Shown here piece after piece: positions 24,174-31,551 of a DNA stretch of 31,551 nt; position 1 is the first letter of the stretch, and each line of letters opens with the position of its first letter. The DNA lies in contig CAYVMN010000020.1 of assembly GCA_964452575.1 (NCBI GenBank), positions 1 through 31,551 on the forward strand, written 5' to 3'. The translations under genes and the position numbers were made by a program. The notes below the pieces were generated by a model that saw only the letters and a list, made by a program, of their open reading frames with translations, searched no databases and was not told the origin of the DNA. The stretch comes from CAYVMN01 sp964452575. GTDB lineage: Bacteria > Desulfobacterota > DSM-4660 > Desulfatiglandales > Desulfatiglandaceae.

Positions 24174-25739
24174 ATGGGACTTCCATTGTTCAAGGTATTA
24201 TTGGCCGTCCTGTCAGGGGTTATGCTGACGGCATCCTTCGCACCCGGAAGGCTTTCCTTTTTCTCATGGATTGCCTTAGTGCCTCTTCTGAAGGGCCTGG
24301 AAGGCGGGTCTCCTTCCCAGGGTTTCAAGCTTGGGCTCATCGCGGGGTTTGTCCATTTCCTCACCTTGATGTACTGGATTGTTGTGGCACTCGGGCATTA
24401 TGGGAAGCTGAACATATTTGTGAGCTTTGGACCTCTTCTATTGCTGACCCTATATTTGGCCCTTTACATTGCCATCTTTTCCGGCCTCACGGTGGGCCTG
24501 ATGGGCTCCCGTTTTCGCATAATATTCATTGCAAGTCTTTGGGTCAGTCTCGAATATGTTCGTAGCAATCTCTTGACAGGTATGCCCTGGTGTCTCTTGG
24601 GATACACACAATACAAACAACTGCATCTCATCCAGATTGCAGACCTATGCGGGGTATATGGGCTATCCTTCTTGATTGTACTAATAAACGGGCTCATATA
24701 CCACATCGTTTTCCGACGACCTTGGAAGGGTATCGATCTGCTCAAATGGGAGGTGCTCATAGTGGCAATACTTTCAGCAGGGACTTTGGCATACGGCCAT
24801 TATCGTCTTTCAGAAAGGAAGGGGGGTAAGGATGCGGGGCGTATGCTTAATGCGGCAATTATCCAGGCCAGTATCGATCAGTCAATAAAGTGGGACCCCG
24901 CGTACCAGGCCACCACCATGACGACCTATCAGAGGCTGACGCGAGAGGCCTATGGCTTCAGACCGGAGTTGATTGTTTGGCCGGAAACGGCGCTGCCATT
25001 CTTCTTCCAGGATAACCTCAGGTTCTCCCCACAGGTCTTGTCTATGGCAAAGGAATCAGGGGCGATCATGATCTTCGGCAGCCCTGCCTACGAACAGATC
25101 CGTGGGGTGACCAGGTATTACAACCGGGCCTATCTCATTACACCCGATTCCCAGCAACCACCTCAATATTATGACAAGGTGCATCTCGTTCCTTTTGGGG
25201 AATATGTTCCTCTCAAGAAACTCCTCTCTTTTGTCAGTCGGCTGGTTCCTGCGGCCGGAGACTTTGAACCAGGAGATAAGATAGCGCCAGTTAAGGCCGG
25301 GGGTCTTTCCATGGGCATTTTGATATGTTTTGAGGCCATTTTTCCGGAACTGGCGCGCGGCCTTACGCGAGAAGGGGCCAATCTCTTGATCAACCTGACA
25401 AATGATGCATGGTTTGGAATGACTAGTGCACCCTATCAGCATTTGAGCATGGCCGTTTTCCGATCTGTAGAGAACCGTAGACCGATGATACGTGCCGCAA
25501 ACACAGGTTTTAGTGCCTTTATTGGACCTCAGGGCAAGATCCAGAAATTGAGCGGCCTCTTCCATGAAGAGGTACTTGAGGCTGCCATAAGAATATCAGG
25601 GGGATCTCTGACACCTTATTCACGACTCGGAGACCTATTTGCCATCTTTCTCCTTGCCATTTCTTTTTTCAAGGTCTGCTTTTGTCTCAGGGTAACACGG
25701 ATAGATAAGCGGAAAGGCCCCGGGTGCCACTTGAAATAA
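24174..25739 (+). CDS. lnt: Apolipoprotein N-acyltransferase
   Basis: Lnt is an inner-membrane enzyme that adds the third acyl chain to the N-terminal cysteine of lipoproteins, the last step before outer-membrane sorting. The 521-residue product has about six hydrophobic segments in residues 1-205, a periplasmic nitrilase-type domain (about 225-485), and a final membrane helix (FAIFLLAISFFKVCFCL). The catalytic triad is visible: Glu271 in WPETALP, Lys335 in YYDKVHLVPFGEY, and Cys385 in GILICFEAIFPE. These lie at nearly the same positions as in E. coli (267, 335, 387). ATG 24174 has GAAAGG seven bases upstream and is preferred over an in-frame GTG at 24111. It follows corC, is probably co-transcribed, and indicates a diderm cell with triacylated lipoproteins. 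Confidence 0.96.
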   Translation: MGLPLFKVLLAVLSGVMLTASFAPGRLSFFSWIALVPLLKGLEGGSPSQGFKLGLIAGFVHFLTLMYWIVVALGHYGKLNIFVSFGPLLLLTLYLALYIAIFSGLTVGLMGSRFRIIFIASLWVSLEYVRSNLLTGMPWCLLGYTQYKQLHLIQIADLCGVYGLSFLIVLINGLIYHIVFRRPWKGIDLLKWEVLIVAILSAGTLAYGHYRLSERKGGKDAGRMLNAAIIQASIDQSIKWDPAYQATTMTTYQRLTREAYGFRPELIVWPETALPFFFQDNLRFSPQVLSMAKESGAIMIFGSPAYEQIRGVTRYYNRAYLITPDSQQPPQYYDKVHLVPFGEYVPLKKLLSFVSRLVPAAGDFEPGDKIAPVKAGGLSMGILICFEAIFPELARGLTREGANLLINLTNDAWFGMTSAPYQHLSMAVFRSVENRRPMIRAANTGFSAFIGPQGKIQKLSGLFHEEVLEAAIRISGGSLTPYSRLGDLFAIFLLAISFFKVCFCLRVTRIDKRKGPGCHLK

Positions 25740-25796
25740 TTTTTTCAGGGATTAGAATGGCAATCACAGAGGTCAGTTAGATTAAAGGAGGAGAAA

Positions 25797-26892
25797 ATGC
25801 AGGAGAACATAATTGAAAGAATTGACCATATTATGGACCAACTGGAAGATCTAAGAGGTCATCTTTGACTTGGATGGGCAGGAAGAAGAACTCAAAAGGA
25901 TAGAAAACATGATGTCGAGCGCCAACTTCTGGCAGAAGGATCAGGCGGAGATCTCGCGGTTCAGCCAGCAGCGTGCCCTCATACGAGAGAAGACGGATTT
26001 ATGGCAGAAGTTTTATCAAAAGATCGAAGAGGCCAAGCTCCTTGCTGAAATGGCCGCTGAAGAGGATGATCAACTCACCTTGAAGGAGGTAAATGAAGAA
26101 ATAGATAGACTTGAAATGGAGATCGATGGCCTGGAGCTTAAGTCCTTACTGGGAGATGCCGATGATAGGCGAAATGCGATTGTGGCCATCAATGCAGGGG
26201 CCGGGGGGACCGAGGCCCAGGACTGGGTTGAGATGCTATTCCGGATGTACATTCGCTGGGCCGAAGATAAGGGGATGGAGTCCAAGGTCATAGACTATCT
26301 CCCGGGTGAGGAGGCGGGGATCAAGAATGTCACATTCACCGTTACCGGTCCTTATGCCTATGGATACCTCAAATCTGAACACGGCATCCACCGGATGGTT
26401 AGGATCTCTCCATTTGATGCGACTGGCAGGAGGCATACCTCATTTGCCTCGGTCTCTGTTCTGCCGGAGGTGGATACAGATATCATGATCGAAATCGATG
26501 AAAAGGATCTCAGAATCGACACTTACAGGGCAAGCGGTCCTGGCGGCCAGCATGTGAATAAGACCAGTTCTGCCGTTAGGATTACACATCTCCCCACACG
26601 AACTGTTGTACAATGCCAAAACGAGAAGTCGCAGCACCGCAATAAGGAGATGGCTATGAAGGTGCTCAGGTCCAAGCTTTATGAGATCGAAAAGGGAAAG
26701 CTGGAGCAGAAAAAGCAGGAGATGCATCAGTCCCAAAAAGAGATCGCCTGGGGTAGTCAAATAAGGTCTTACGTGTTTAACCCTTACAGGATGGTCAAAG
26801 ACCATCGTACAGATGTTGAAGTGGGTAATGTTGATTCCGTCATGGATGGAGGGATTGATGCATTTATCGATGCCTACTTGAGGATGAAATAG
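25797..26892 (+). CDS. prfB: Peptide chain release factor 2 (RF2), expressed by programmed +1 frameshift
   Basis: RF2 releases peptides at UGA and UAA. Translation begins at ATG 25797 with AAAGGAGG just upstream and reads 23 codons to CTT TGA. A +1 shift skips T25866 and continues GAC TTG GAT to the stop at 26890-26892. The joined product (25797-25865 plus 25867-26892) is 364 residues, one shorter than E. coli RF2. The stop-codon recognition tripeptide SPF is at 204-206 and the catalytic GGQ at 249-251, as expected. The N-terminal coiled-coil helices include EEELKRIENMMSSANFWQKD. Both parts are in one normal gene; the second part has no start signal of its own. It lies 57 bases after lnt with no visible terminator and converges with the amidase gene. 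Confidence 0.97.
25854..25869 (+). promoter_or_regulatory. RF2 autoregulatory +1 frameshift site
   Basis: AGA GGT CAT CTT TGA C contains the slippery CTT followed by in-frame TGA and C, as in nearly all frameshifting prfB genes. An internal Shine-Dalgarno-like AGAGGT lies three bases before the CTT. The common form is AGGGGG, so the stimulator is weaker here. When RF2 is scarce, TGA is read slowly and ribosomes shift +1, making more RF2. Confidence 0.93.
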
Positions 26893-26915
26893 GGCCCTCG
26901 CCCTGAAATGCCAAT

Positions 26916-26957
26916 GGTCCGAAGTCCGAGGTCCGAAGTCCGAGGTCTGAAGTCGAA
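26916..26957. repeat. 14-bp tandem repeat, three units
   Basis: GGTCCGAAGTCCGA occurs twice in perfect tandem (26916-26929, 26930-26943), followed by a degenerate third copy, GGTCTGAAGTCGAA (26944-26957). Each unit is itself a near-duplicate of 7 bases. It lies in the 79-base gap between the convergent prfB and amidase genes. It does not look like a terminator or a CRISPR unit. Its word-like nature resembles the blocks at 2596-2847 and 10846-11014, though the words differ. Confidence 0.85.
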
Positions 26958-26971
26958 AATCCAAAATCTCC

Positions 26972-28696
26972 CTAACCTCCCTGGTAGACCTTTTCGATGG
27001 AGGCGATATAGTCCTTTATGCCCTTTCCGATCCCCTCAGCCACCTTTTCCTGGTACCTTTTGCTGAGCAGCATCTTTCTGTCCATTCGGTTGGTGAGAAA
27101 ACCTACCTCAATTAGGACCGCCGGCATCTCTGCCCCGATCAGCACATAGAAAGGGGCCTGCTTGACTCCGAGATCTCTGACACTACTATAATCCCTCTCC
27201 AGTCCGGAGACCATTCCCTTCTGGATCCTATGGGCAAGTCGGCTGGACTCAAGGATCTTTGTATTCAACATCAGGTCATTAAGAATAAGCTGAAGGTCAC
27301 TTATGTTCTTCTGAGACGTAGCATTCTCCCTTGCCGCCACCATAACTGCCCCTTCATCTGTGGCGATGTTAAGGAAGTAGGTCTCGAGCCCGTGAATTCT
27401 ACTGCTCCTGTGGGCATTGACATGGAGTGAGATGAATAGGTCTGCCTTTTTCATATTGGCGATCGCTGTCCTCCGTTCCAGGGGCAGATAGGTGTCCTTG
27501 TCCCTGGTAAGGAAGACCTTGCATCCTAGTTCTTGCTCGAGCTTCTTGGCCAAGAGTTTGGCTATTTTCAATGTAATGTCCTTTTCCTCGATACCTCCAC
27601 GGACGCGGCAGCCCGGATCTTTGCCTCCGTGTCCCGGGTCAATTACTACTCGGCTCACGTTCAGGCCAAGCTGTCTGGCAAGGGATACCGTCCTATCCGT
27701 GCCTTTCGCCTTCTTAATGCCTTTCTCAGGCCCCCTCTTTTTCAGGGCCAGTCCCTGAGCGCCCTCTGTCTCAGTCCCTTCCGATTTGCGAACATCCAGC
27801 ACTATCCGAAAAGGGTCATAGAGGGGAAAGACCTTGTACTGTCCTATGCTTTCCATATCCAAGACCACCCGAACCGTATCTTCTGTGAACTGACCGGCCC
27901 TGGCCCTTTTGAGTAGATCGTCCTTTATGGTTATGGTGTGGTCGATCTCCGATGTGACTCGGGCGTTCTTGAGGTCCAGATATAATCTTCTCGGTTTATT
28001 GACCTTGGGATCTGCCTTCAAAAGGTGGTATTCATATTCCACACGGTTGTCAAGGTCTACAACTACCCGCGTGTAGTTTGGGGTTGACCAATAGCGGATA
28101 TCCTTGACAGATACCAGTTTGGGCCCTGATGCGTCATTGGCCCCCTTCTCTCCATTTTTTTCTCGCTTGCTAAGGATCACAGCGAGCTTGTCCAGCATTT
28201 TCTGGGCCTTGCCCTTCATATCCCCTGAAGGGAATTTAACCTCTACCTTTAGGAACTCCACGTAGGCGCGGCCTACATCCTTCTTGTATGTGTAAAAGAT
28301 CTCCCCTATTCGATACTGGGCGTCATCCGCCAAGAAATGACCGAAATATTTGTCGACCAGCCGTTTGTAGAGACCAATGGCATCTTCAAGATATCTGGCA
28401 CTCCCTGAGTATCTATAAAGGTCTGTATAGAGCCTGGCCGAATGGTATACTGCCCAGGGTGCCTGATCGGAATCGGGATACAGGGCGTATATCCTTTCAT
28501 ATTGCCGTATACATCCTAGCCAGTTGTGGCGATATTTCTTTTTTTTCTCAGAACTGTATAAGGTCTTGCGGCAACTATCGGCCTTCTGGAGAAGGTTGGC
28601 AGGTCTACTGGAGGCCTTGCAAATGGCCTTGGATCCGGCCAGGAAGGAGGCAGCCAAAAAAATGAACAGCAGGGTTTGATAGACCTTCTTATTCAT
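26972..28696 (-). CDS. Periplasmic N-acetylmuramoyl-L-alanine amidase with TPR-like N-terminus and AMIN domain
   Basis: This enzyme cleaves the amide bond between MurNAc and the L-Ala stem peptide, usually for daughter-cell separation. The 574-residue protein starts with a Sec signal peptide (MNKKVYQTLLFIFLAASFLAG). Residues of about 35-175 form helical TPR/outer-membrane-assembly-like repeats (YERIYALYPDSDQAPWAVYHSARLY, YKRLVDKYFGHFLADDAQYRIGEIF). An AMIN domain follows at about 195-303 (septal peptidoglycan targeting in known cases). A charged linker leads to the amidase_3 catalytic domain from about 347. Zinc and catalytic residues are His356 (DPGHGG), Glu370 (GGIEEKD), His425 (SLHVNAH) and Glu530 (LIEVGFLTN). 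The architecture resembles AmiC plus an extra N-terminal repeat domain. ATG 28696 is followed at once by the signal peptide. It lies 75 bases downstream of mutS. Confidence 0.93.
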   Translation of the reverse strand: MNKKVYQTLLFIFLAASFLAGSKAICKASSRPANLLQKADSCRKTLYSSEKKKKYRHNWLGCIRQYERIYALYPDSDQAPWAVYHSARLYTDLYRYSGSARYLEDAIGLYKRLVDKYFGHFLADDAQYRIGEIFYTYKKDVGRAYVEFLKVEVKFPSGDMKGKAQKMLDKLAVILSKREKNGEKGANDASGPKLVSVKDIRYWSTPNYTRVVVDLDNRVEYEYHLLKADPKVNKPRRLYLDLKNARVTSEIDHTITIKDDLLKRARAGQFTEDTVRVVLDMESIGQYKVFPLYDPFRIVLDVRKSEGTETEGAQGLALKKRGPEKGIKKAKGTDRTVSLARQLGLNVSRVVIDPGHGGKDPGCRVRGGIEEKDITLKIAKLLAKKLEQELGCKVFLTRDKDTYLPLERRTAIANMKKADLFISLHVNAHRSSRIHGLETYFLNIATDEGAVMVAARENATSQKNISDLQLILNDLMLNTKILESSRLAHRIQKGMVSGLERDYSSVRDLGVKQAPFYVLIGAEMPAVLIEVGFLTNRMDRKMLLSKRYQEKVAEGIGKGIKDYIASIEKVYQGG

Positions 28697-28771
28697 GCCT
28701 GGTTTACTGCCTTCAGTGCATGCAGCGGGTGGCCTGTTTCCAAATATGGTATAAGGTCTGAGTGGTCAGCC

Positions 28772-31417
28772 TCAGGTGGTGGAATCTATGCGCTCCTTTA
28801 GTTCGTTGAGTTTTATCAAGGCCTCGAGAGGGGTCATGGAAGAGATATCGAGCCCCCTGATCCATTCCCCCAGTTTACCATCCTGTGATCCGAACAGCCC
28901 CAGCTGTACCATCTCCCCTTTATCCTTCTCAGAGGGGGCGCGGGCTAGACGAGGCCTCCCAATTTCATCCAGCTCAGTCCCCTCGAGGTTGTTAAGAATC
29001 TCTTTCGCCCTTGTAATGACACCCTCTGGCAATCCGGCAATCTGCGCCACCTGGATGCCGTAACTCCTGTTCGTCCCTCCTGGAACGAGCTTTCTCAAAA
29101 AGATGATCTGATCGTTCCATTCCCGGACCGCTATGTTGAAATTTTTTGCCCGCTGTTTGGTACTGACCAGCTCAGTCAGCTCATGATAATGGGTGGCAAA
29201 GAGGGTGCGGACACCTTTCCCCTCCCTATCGTGCAAGGCCTCGGCTACCGCCCAGGCAATACTGAGGCCATCGTAAGTGCTTGTTCCGCGCCCAATTTCA
29301 TCCAGCACTACCAGACTCCTGGGTGTTGCGTGTCTGAGGATATTTGCAGTTTCGTTCATTTCCACCATGAAAGTGCTCTGCCCCTTGGCAAGGTCATCAG
29401 ATGCACCGACCCTGGTAAATATGCGATCCACGAGCCCGATTGTCGCCTCTGAGGCAGGGACAAAACTTCCCATCTGTGCCATCAGCACGGTCAAGGCAGT
29501 CTGTCTGAGGATAGTGGATTTCCCTGCCATATTGGGACCGGTGATGATCAATATCTGATGTTCCCCTGAATCGAGACAAATATCATTAGGTACAAAGTCC
29601 TCGTCTTTTACCGTCTGCTCCACGACCGGGTGCCGCCCCTCCACAATATGAATTCTGAAGCCGTCATTGACCTTTGGGCAGACATAGCTATTCTCCTCCG
29701 CAGTCTCGGCGAGCCCTGCCAGCACATCAAGCTCGGCGATCCCCTTTGCGGTCTCCTTAATACGTTGATTCCCTAGCCCTATCTCGTCCCTGATCTTTTC
29801 AAAGATCTCAAATTCCATCTCCACACGTTTCTCTTCAGCCCCCAAAACCTTTTCTTCCATTGCCTTCAGCGACTCGGTAATGTACCGTTCTCCATTAACA
29901 AGGGTTTGTCTTCTTATATAGTCGCTAGGCGCTAAGTGAAGATTGGACTTAGAGATCTCAATGTAGTACCCGAAGACCCTGTTAAATCCCACCTTGAGGC
30001 TTGATATTCCGGTCCTTTGCTTTTCTGAAGAGGCAAATTCAGCTATCCAGCTTTTCCCTCGGCGGCTCATAGAGATCAACTCGTCAAGCCCTTCTTCATA
30101 CCCCTCCTTGATGATTCTCCCCTCTCTCACAGAGACAGGGGGATTTTCGTCAATAGCCTTTTCAATCAAATCCCCAATGTCCTGGAGGGTGTCCAACGTT
30201 GAGGCGATCTCGGAGAGCAACAGGCTTCTTGATCCACTTATTGTGTCCTTGATAATGGGGAGCTTTTGGATCGAGTGCTTGAGGGCCAACAGGTCCCTTG
30301 CATTTGCCCTGCCAAGGGCAATCCGACCATTTAACCGTTCCAGATCGTATATCTTTTCGAGTGCCTCTCTGAGCCTCGCCCGGATAATGGGTTCTTCCTT
30401 GAGGCAGGCCACGGCTGCGTGCCGGTTCCTGATCCTGCCTAAGTCGATCAAGGGGTATACGATCCATTTCTTTAGGAGACGGCCACCCATTGGTGTGACT
30501 GTCTTATCGAGTATTTGAAACAGGGATCCCTTGGCCGATTGCCGCCGCATCGTCTTAAGCAGCTCCAGGTGGGCACAGGTAGACTCGTCAAGAAACATGA
30601 AATCGGCCGTATGGTAGCTCGCGATCTCCTTGATATGGGCCGGAAAGCCCTTCTGGGTATGCCGTAGATAGTGAACAAGCGCACCTGCCGCAATTATCCC
30701 TTGAACCATATCTTGACACCCAAACCCGACCAAACTCCTGACACCCAACTGATCTTTCAGGAGGTCTTCGGCCATGCGGGAATCAAATGAGCCTCTGTCC
30801 AGTATCTCTATGTGGTAACGGGAAAGCCCTCTTCGTGTCGATAAGGCCCCGTCTTCAGGTATTAGGAGCTCAGCTGGGTCTATTCGTCCCAATTCGTCTA
30901 GGAGCTTCTCAAATGCCTTGACCTCTGTTACCCGAAACTCGCCGGTTGAGAGGTCCAGGTGAGCCAATCCATACGTTTCGCCCCCTTCTGAGTTGTTGTG
31001 TGCGGCATCTCGATCAGGCCCTGCTGATATGGCGCACATATACAGATTGCTCTTATCGTCTACATCTCGTTCATCAATAACTGACCCGGGTGTGACCAGC
31101 CTCACCACCTCTCGCTTCACAACCCCTTTACTCACCTTCGGGTCTTCTGTCTGCTCACAGATGGCAACCTTCCTTCCGCTGTCCACCAACTTGCCGACAT
31201 AAGAGCTATAGGCGTGATGAGGTACGCCGCACATGGGGACCTTTTCACCCTTGTAGGTTCCACGGGCAGTAAGGGTAATCCCCAGTGCCTTCGAGGCGAT
31301 TCGTGCATCATCAAAAAACATCTCGTAGAAGTCACCCATGCGGAAGAACAGGATGGCATCCGGATATTCTTCCTTGATGTGCATATACTGCCTGAGCATA
31401 GGTGTGAGTTTAGTCAT
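28772..31417 (-). CDS. mutS: DNA mismatch repair protein MutS
   Basis: MutS recognises mismatches and small loops and recruits MutL in an ATP-dependent way. The 881-residue protein is full length. The mismatch-binding Phe-x-Glu motif is at 30-32 within GDFYEMF. The connector, lever and clamp domains follow. Walker A GPNMAGKST is at 627-635, Walker B LVVLDEIGRGTST at about 702-714, and the ATHYHEL switch at about 741-747. Near the C-terminus, QLGLF (838-842) matches the consensus for binding the DNA polymerase sliding clamp. ATG 31417 gives the family N-terminus (LTPMLRQYMHIKEEYPDAILFFRMG); its ribosome site is weak. The amidase gene follows 75 bases downstream on the same strand, with no obvious functional link. 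Confidence 0.98.
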   Translation of the reverse strand: MTKLTPMLRQYMHIKEEYPDAILFFRMGDFYEMFFDDARIASKALGITLTARGTYKGEKVPMCGVPHHAYSSYVGKLVDSGRKVAICEQTEDPKVSKGVVKREVVRLVTPGSVIDERDVDDKSNLYMCAISAGPDRDAAHNNSEGGETYGLAHLDLSTGEFRVTEVKAFEKLLDELGRIDPAELLIPEDGALSTRRGLSRYHIEILDRGSFDSRMAEDLLKDQLGVRSLVGFGCQDMVQGIIAAGALVHYLRHTQKGFPAHIKEIASYHTADFMFLDESTCAHLELLKTMRRQSAKGSLFQILDKTVTPMGGRLLKKWIVYPLIDLGRIRNRHAAVACLKEEPIIRARLREALEKIYDLERLNGRIALGRANARDLLALKHSIQKLPIIKDTISGSRSLLLSEIASTLDTLQDIGDLIEKAIDENPPVSVREGRIIKEGYEEGLDELISMSRRGKSWIAEFASSEKQRTGISSLKVGFNRVFGYYIEISKSNLHLAPSDYIRRQTLVNGERYITESLKAMEEKVLGAEEKRVEMEFEIFEKIRDEIGLGNQRIKETAKGIAELDVLAGLAETAEENSYVCPKVNDGFRIHIVEGRHPVVEQTVKDEDFVPNDICLDSGEHQILIITGPNMAGKSTILRQTALTVLMAQMGSFVPASEATIGLVDRIFTRVGASDDLAKGQSTFMVEMNETANILRHATPRSLVVLDEIGRGTSTYDGLSIAWAVAEALHDREGKGVRTLFATHYHELTELVSTKQRAKNFNIAVREWNDQIIFLRKLVPGGTNRSYGIQVAQIAGLPEGVITRAKEILNNLEGTELDEIGRPRLARAPSEKDKGEMVQLGLFGSQDGKLGEWIRGLDISSMTPLEALIKLNELKERIDSTT

Positions 31418-31551
31418 CTCTTTGTCCCGTTATACCCGGTTGTTGCCATGGCCTTCGGAAGGAGGCTTCCGGGATAATCCGGCGTATGATTTCAAGAATG
31501 GAAATTCAACGGGCCTCAATCAAAGTCCCTGCGGAGTTGATCAGGTCTATT
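31418..31551. other. Region upstream of mutS; no assignable gene, short hairpin
   Basis: A 6-bp hairpin, CGGAAG (31456-31461), loop GAGG, CTTCCG (31466-31471), lies about 40 bases before the mutS ATG. Two open readings touch the right edge. On the minus strand a 14-codon piece ends in TGA at 31508-31506, which could be the tail of a neighbouring gene. On the plus strand a 22-codon frame starts at ATG 31486 and runs out of the window. They overlap and neither can be supported from this much sequence. Confidence 0.3.

Noticed and set aside
23768..24364. 198-codon minus-strand open frame across the end of corC and the start of lnt
   Set aside because: It overlaps two certain genes on the other strand, and its composition (Ser/Pro/Arg-rich) is that of a shadow frame.
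25870..26892. prfB read as a gene starting at TTG 25870
   Set aside because: There is no ribosome site for it. The ATG at 25797 with AAAGGAGG and the CTT TGA C shift site explain the full-length RF2.
26916..26957. CRISPR-like array
   Set aside because: The repeat units are 14 bp and directly adjacent with no spacers, and no cas genes are present.
31486..31551. Start of a plus-strand gene at the right edge
   Set aside because: Only 22 codons are visible. The purine-rich GGAAGGAGG is 20 bases away, too far to be a normal ribosome site, and a minus-strand reading of the same bases is equally possible.

Overview
The window (31,551 bp, moderate GC) carries a dense set of bacterial housekeeping genes, most of them on the minus strand. 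The order rimP-nusA-ylxR-infB-ylxP-rbfA-truB-rpsO-pnp, followed by an M16 peptidase, dut and a beta-lactamase-fold hydrolase, is what I associate with Desulfobacterota (former Deltaproteobacteria). A TPR-like/AMIN/amidase_3 protein, a corC-lnt pair (lipoprotein acylation, so a Gram-negative envelope) and word-like intergenic repeats fit that placement. No phage, transposase, CRISPR array, rRNA or plasmid function is visible.

Layout, left to right. 1-1068 (-) is the N-terminal 356 codons of a UbiD-family decarboxylase, diverging from a Tm-1-like (UPF0261) protein at 1303-2511 (+). 2710-8112 (-) is an unusually long tandem UvrA of 1800 aa with four ABC ATPase domains. Its last codons run into repeat DNA. 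Next on the minus strand come trmL, a GAF-domain protein and a secreted 5'-nucleotidase-like metallophosphoesterase, then a repeat-rich gap at 10846-11014. From 11021 to 23000 (-) lies the long translation/RNA-metabolism operon. Its first gene is a tRNA-Gly(CCC) at 22925-23000, driven by a good sigma70-type promoter, with a terminator-like hairpin just before rimP. A second, divergent promoter drives corC and lnt on the plus strand, followed by prfB with its programmed +1 frameshift. On the minus strand at the right are an N-acetylmuramoyl-L-alanine amidase and mutS. Neither window edge is a natural boundary: the UbiD gene is cut at base 1, and the last 134 bases hold no gene I can assign.

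How the genes work together. The rimP-to-pnp block covers 30S maturation (RimP, RbfA, S15), initiation (IF-2), transcription elongation and antitermination (NusA), tRNA modification (TruB) and RNA decay (PNPase). RF2 and TrmL add further translation functions. UvrA and MutS serve DNA repair. Lnt, CorC, the amidase and the nucleotidase belong to the envelope or periplasm.

I do not see a clearly new defence or mobile system. The points most worth checking are: (i) the tandem UvrA, whose halves look complementarily reduced; (ii) its C-terminal tail, which is encoded by an intergenic repeat; (iii) the tRNA-led operon, whose attenuator arms have the same 7-mers as the tRNA acceptor stem; and (iv) the family of inverted word repeats between genes.
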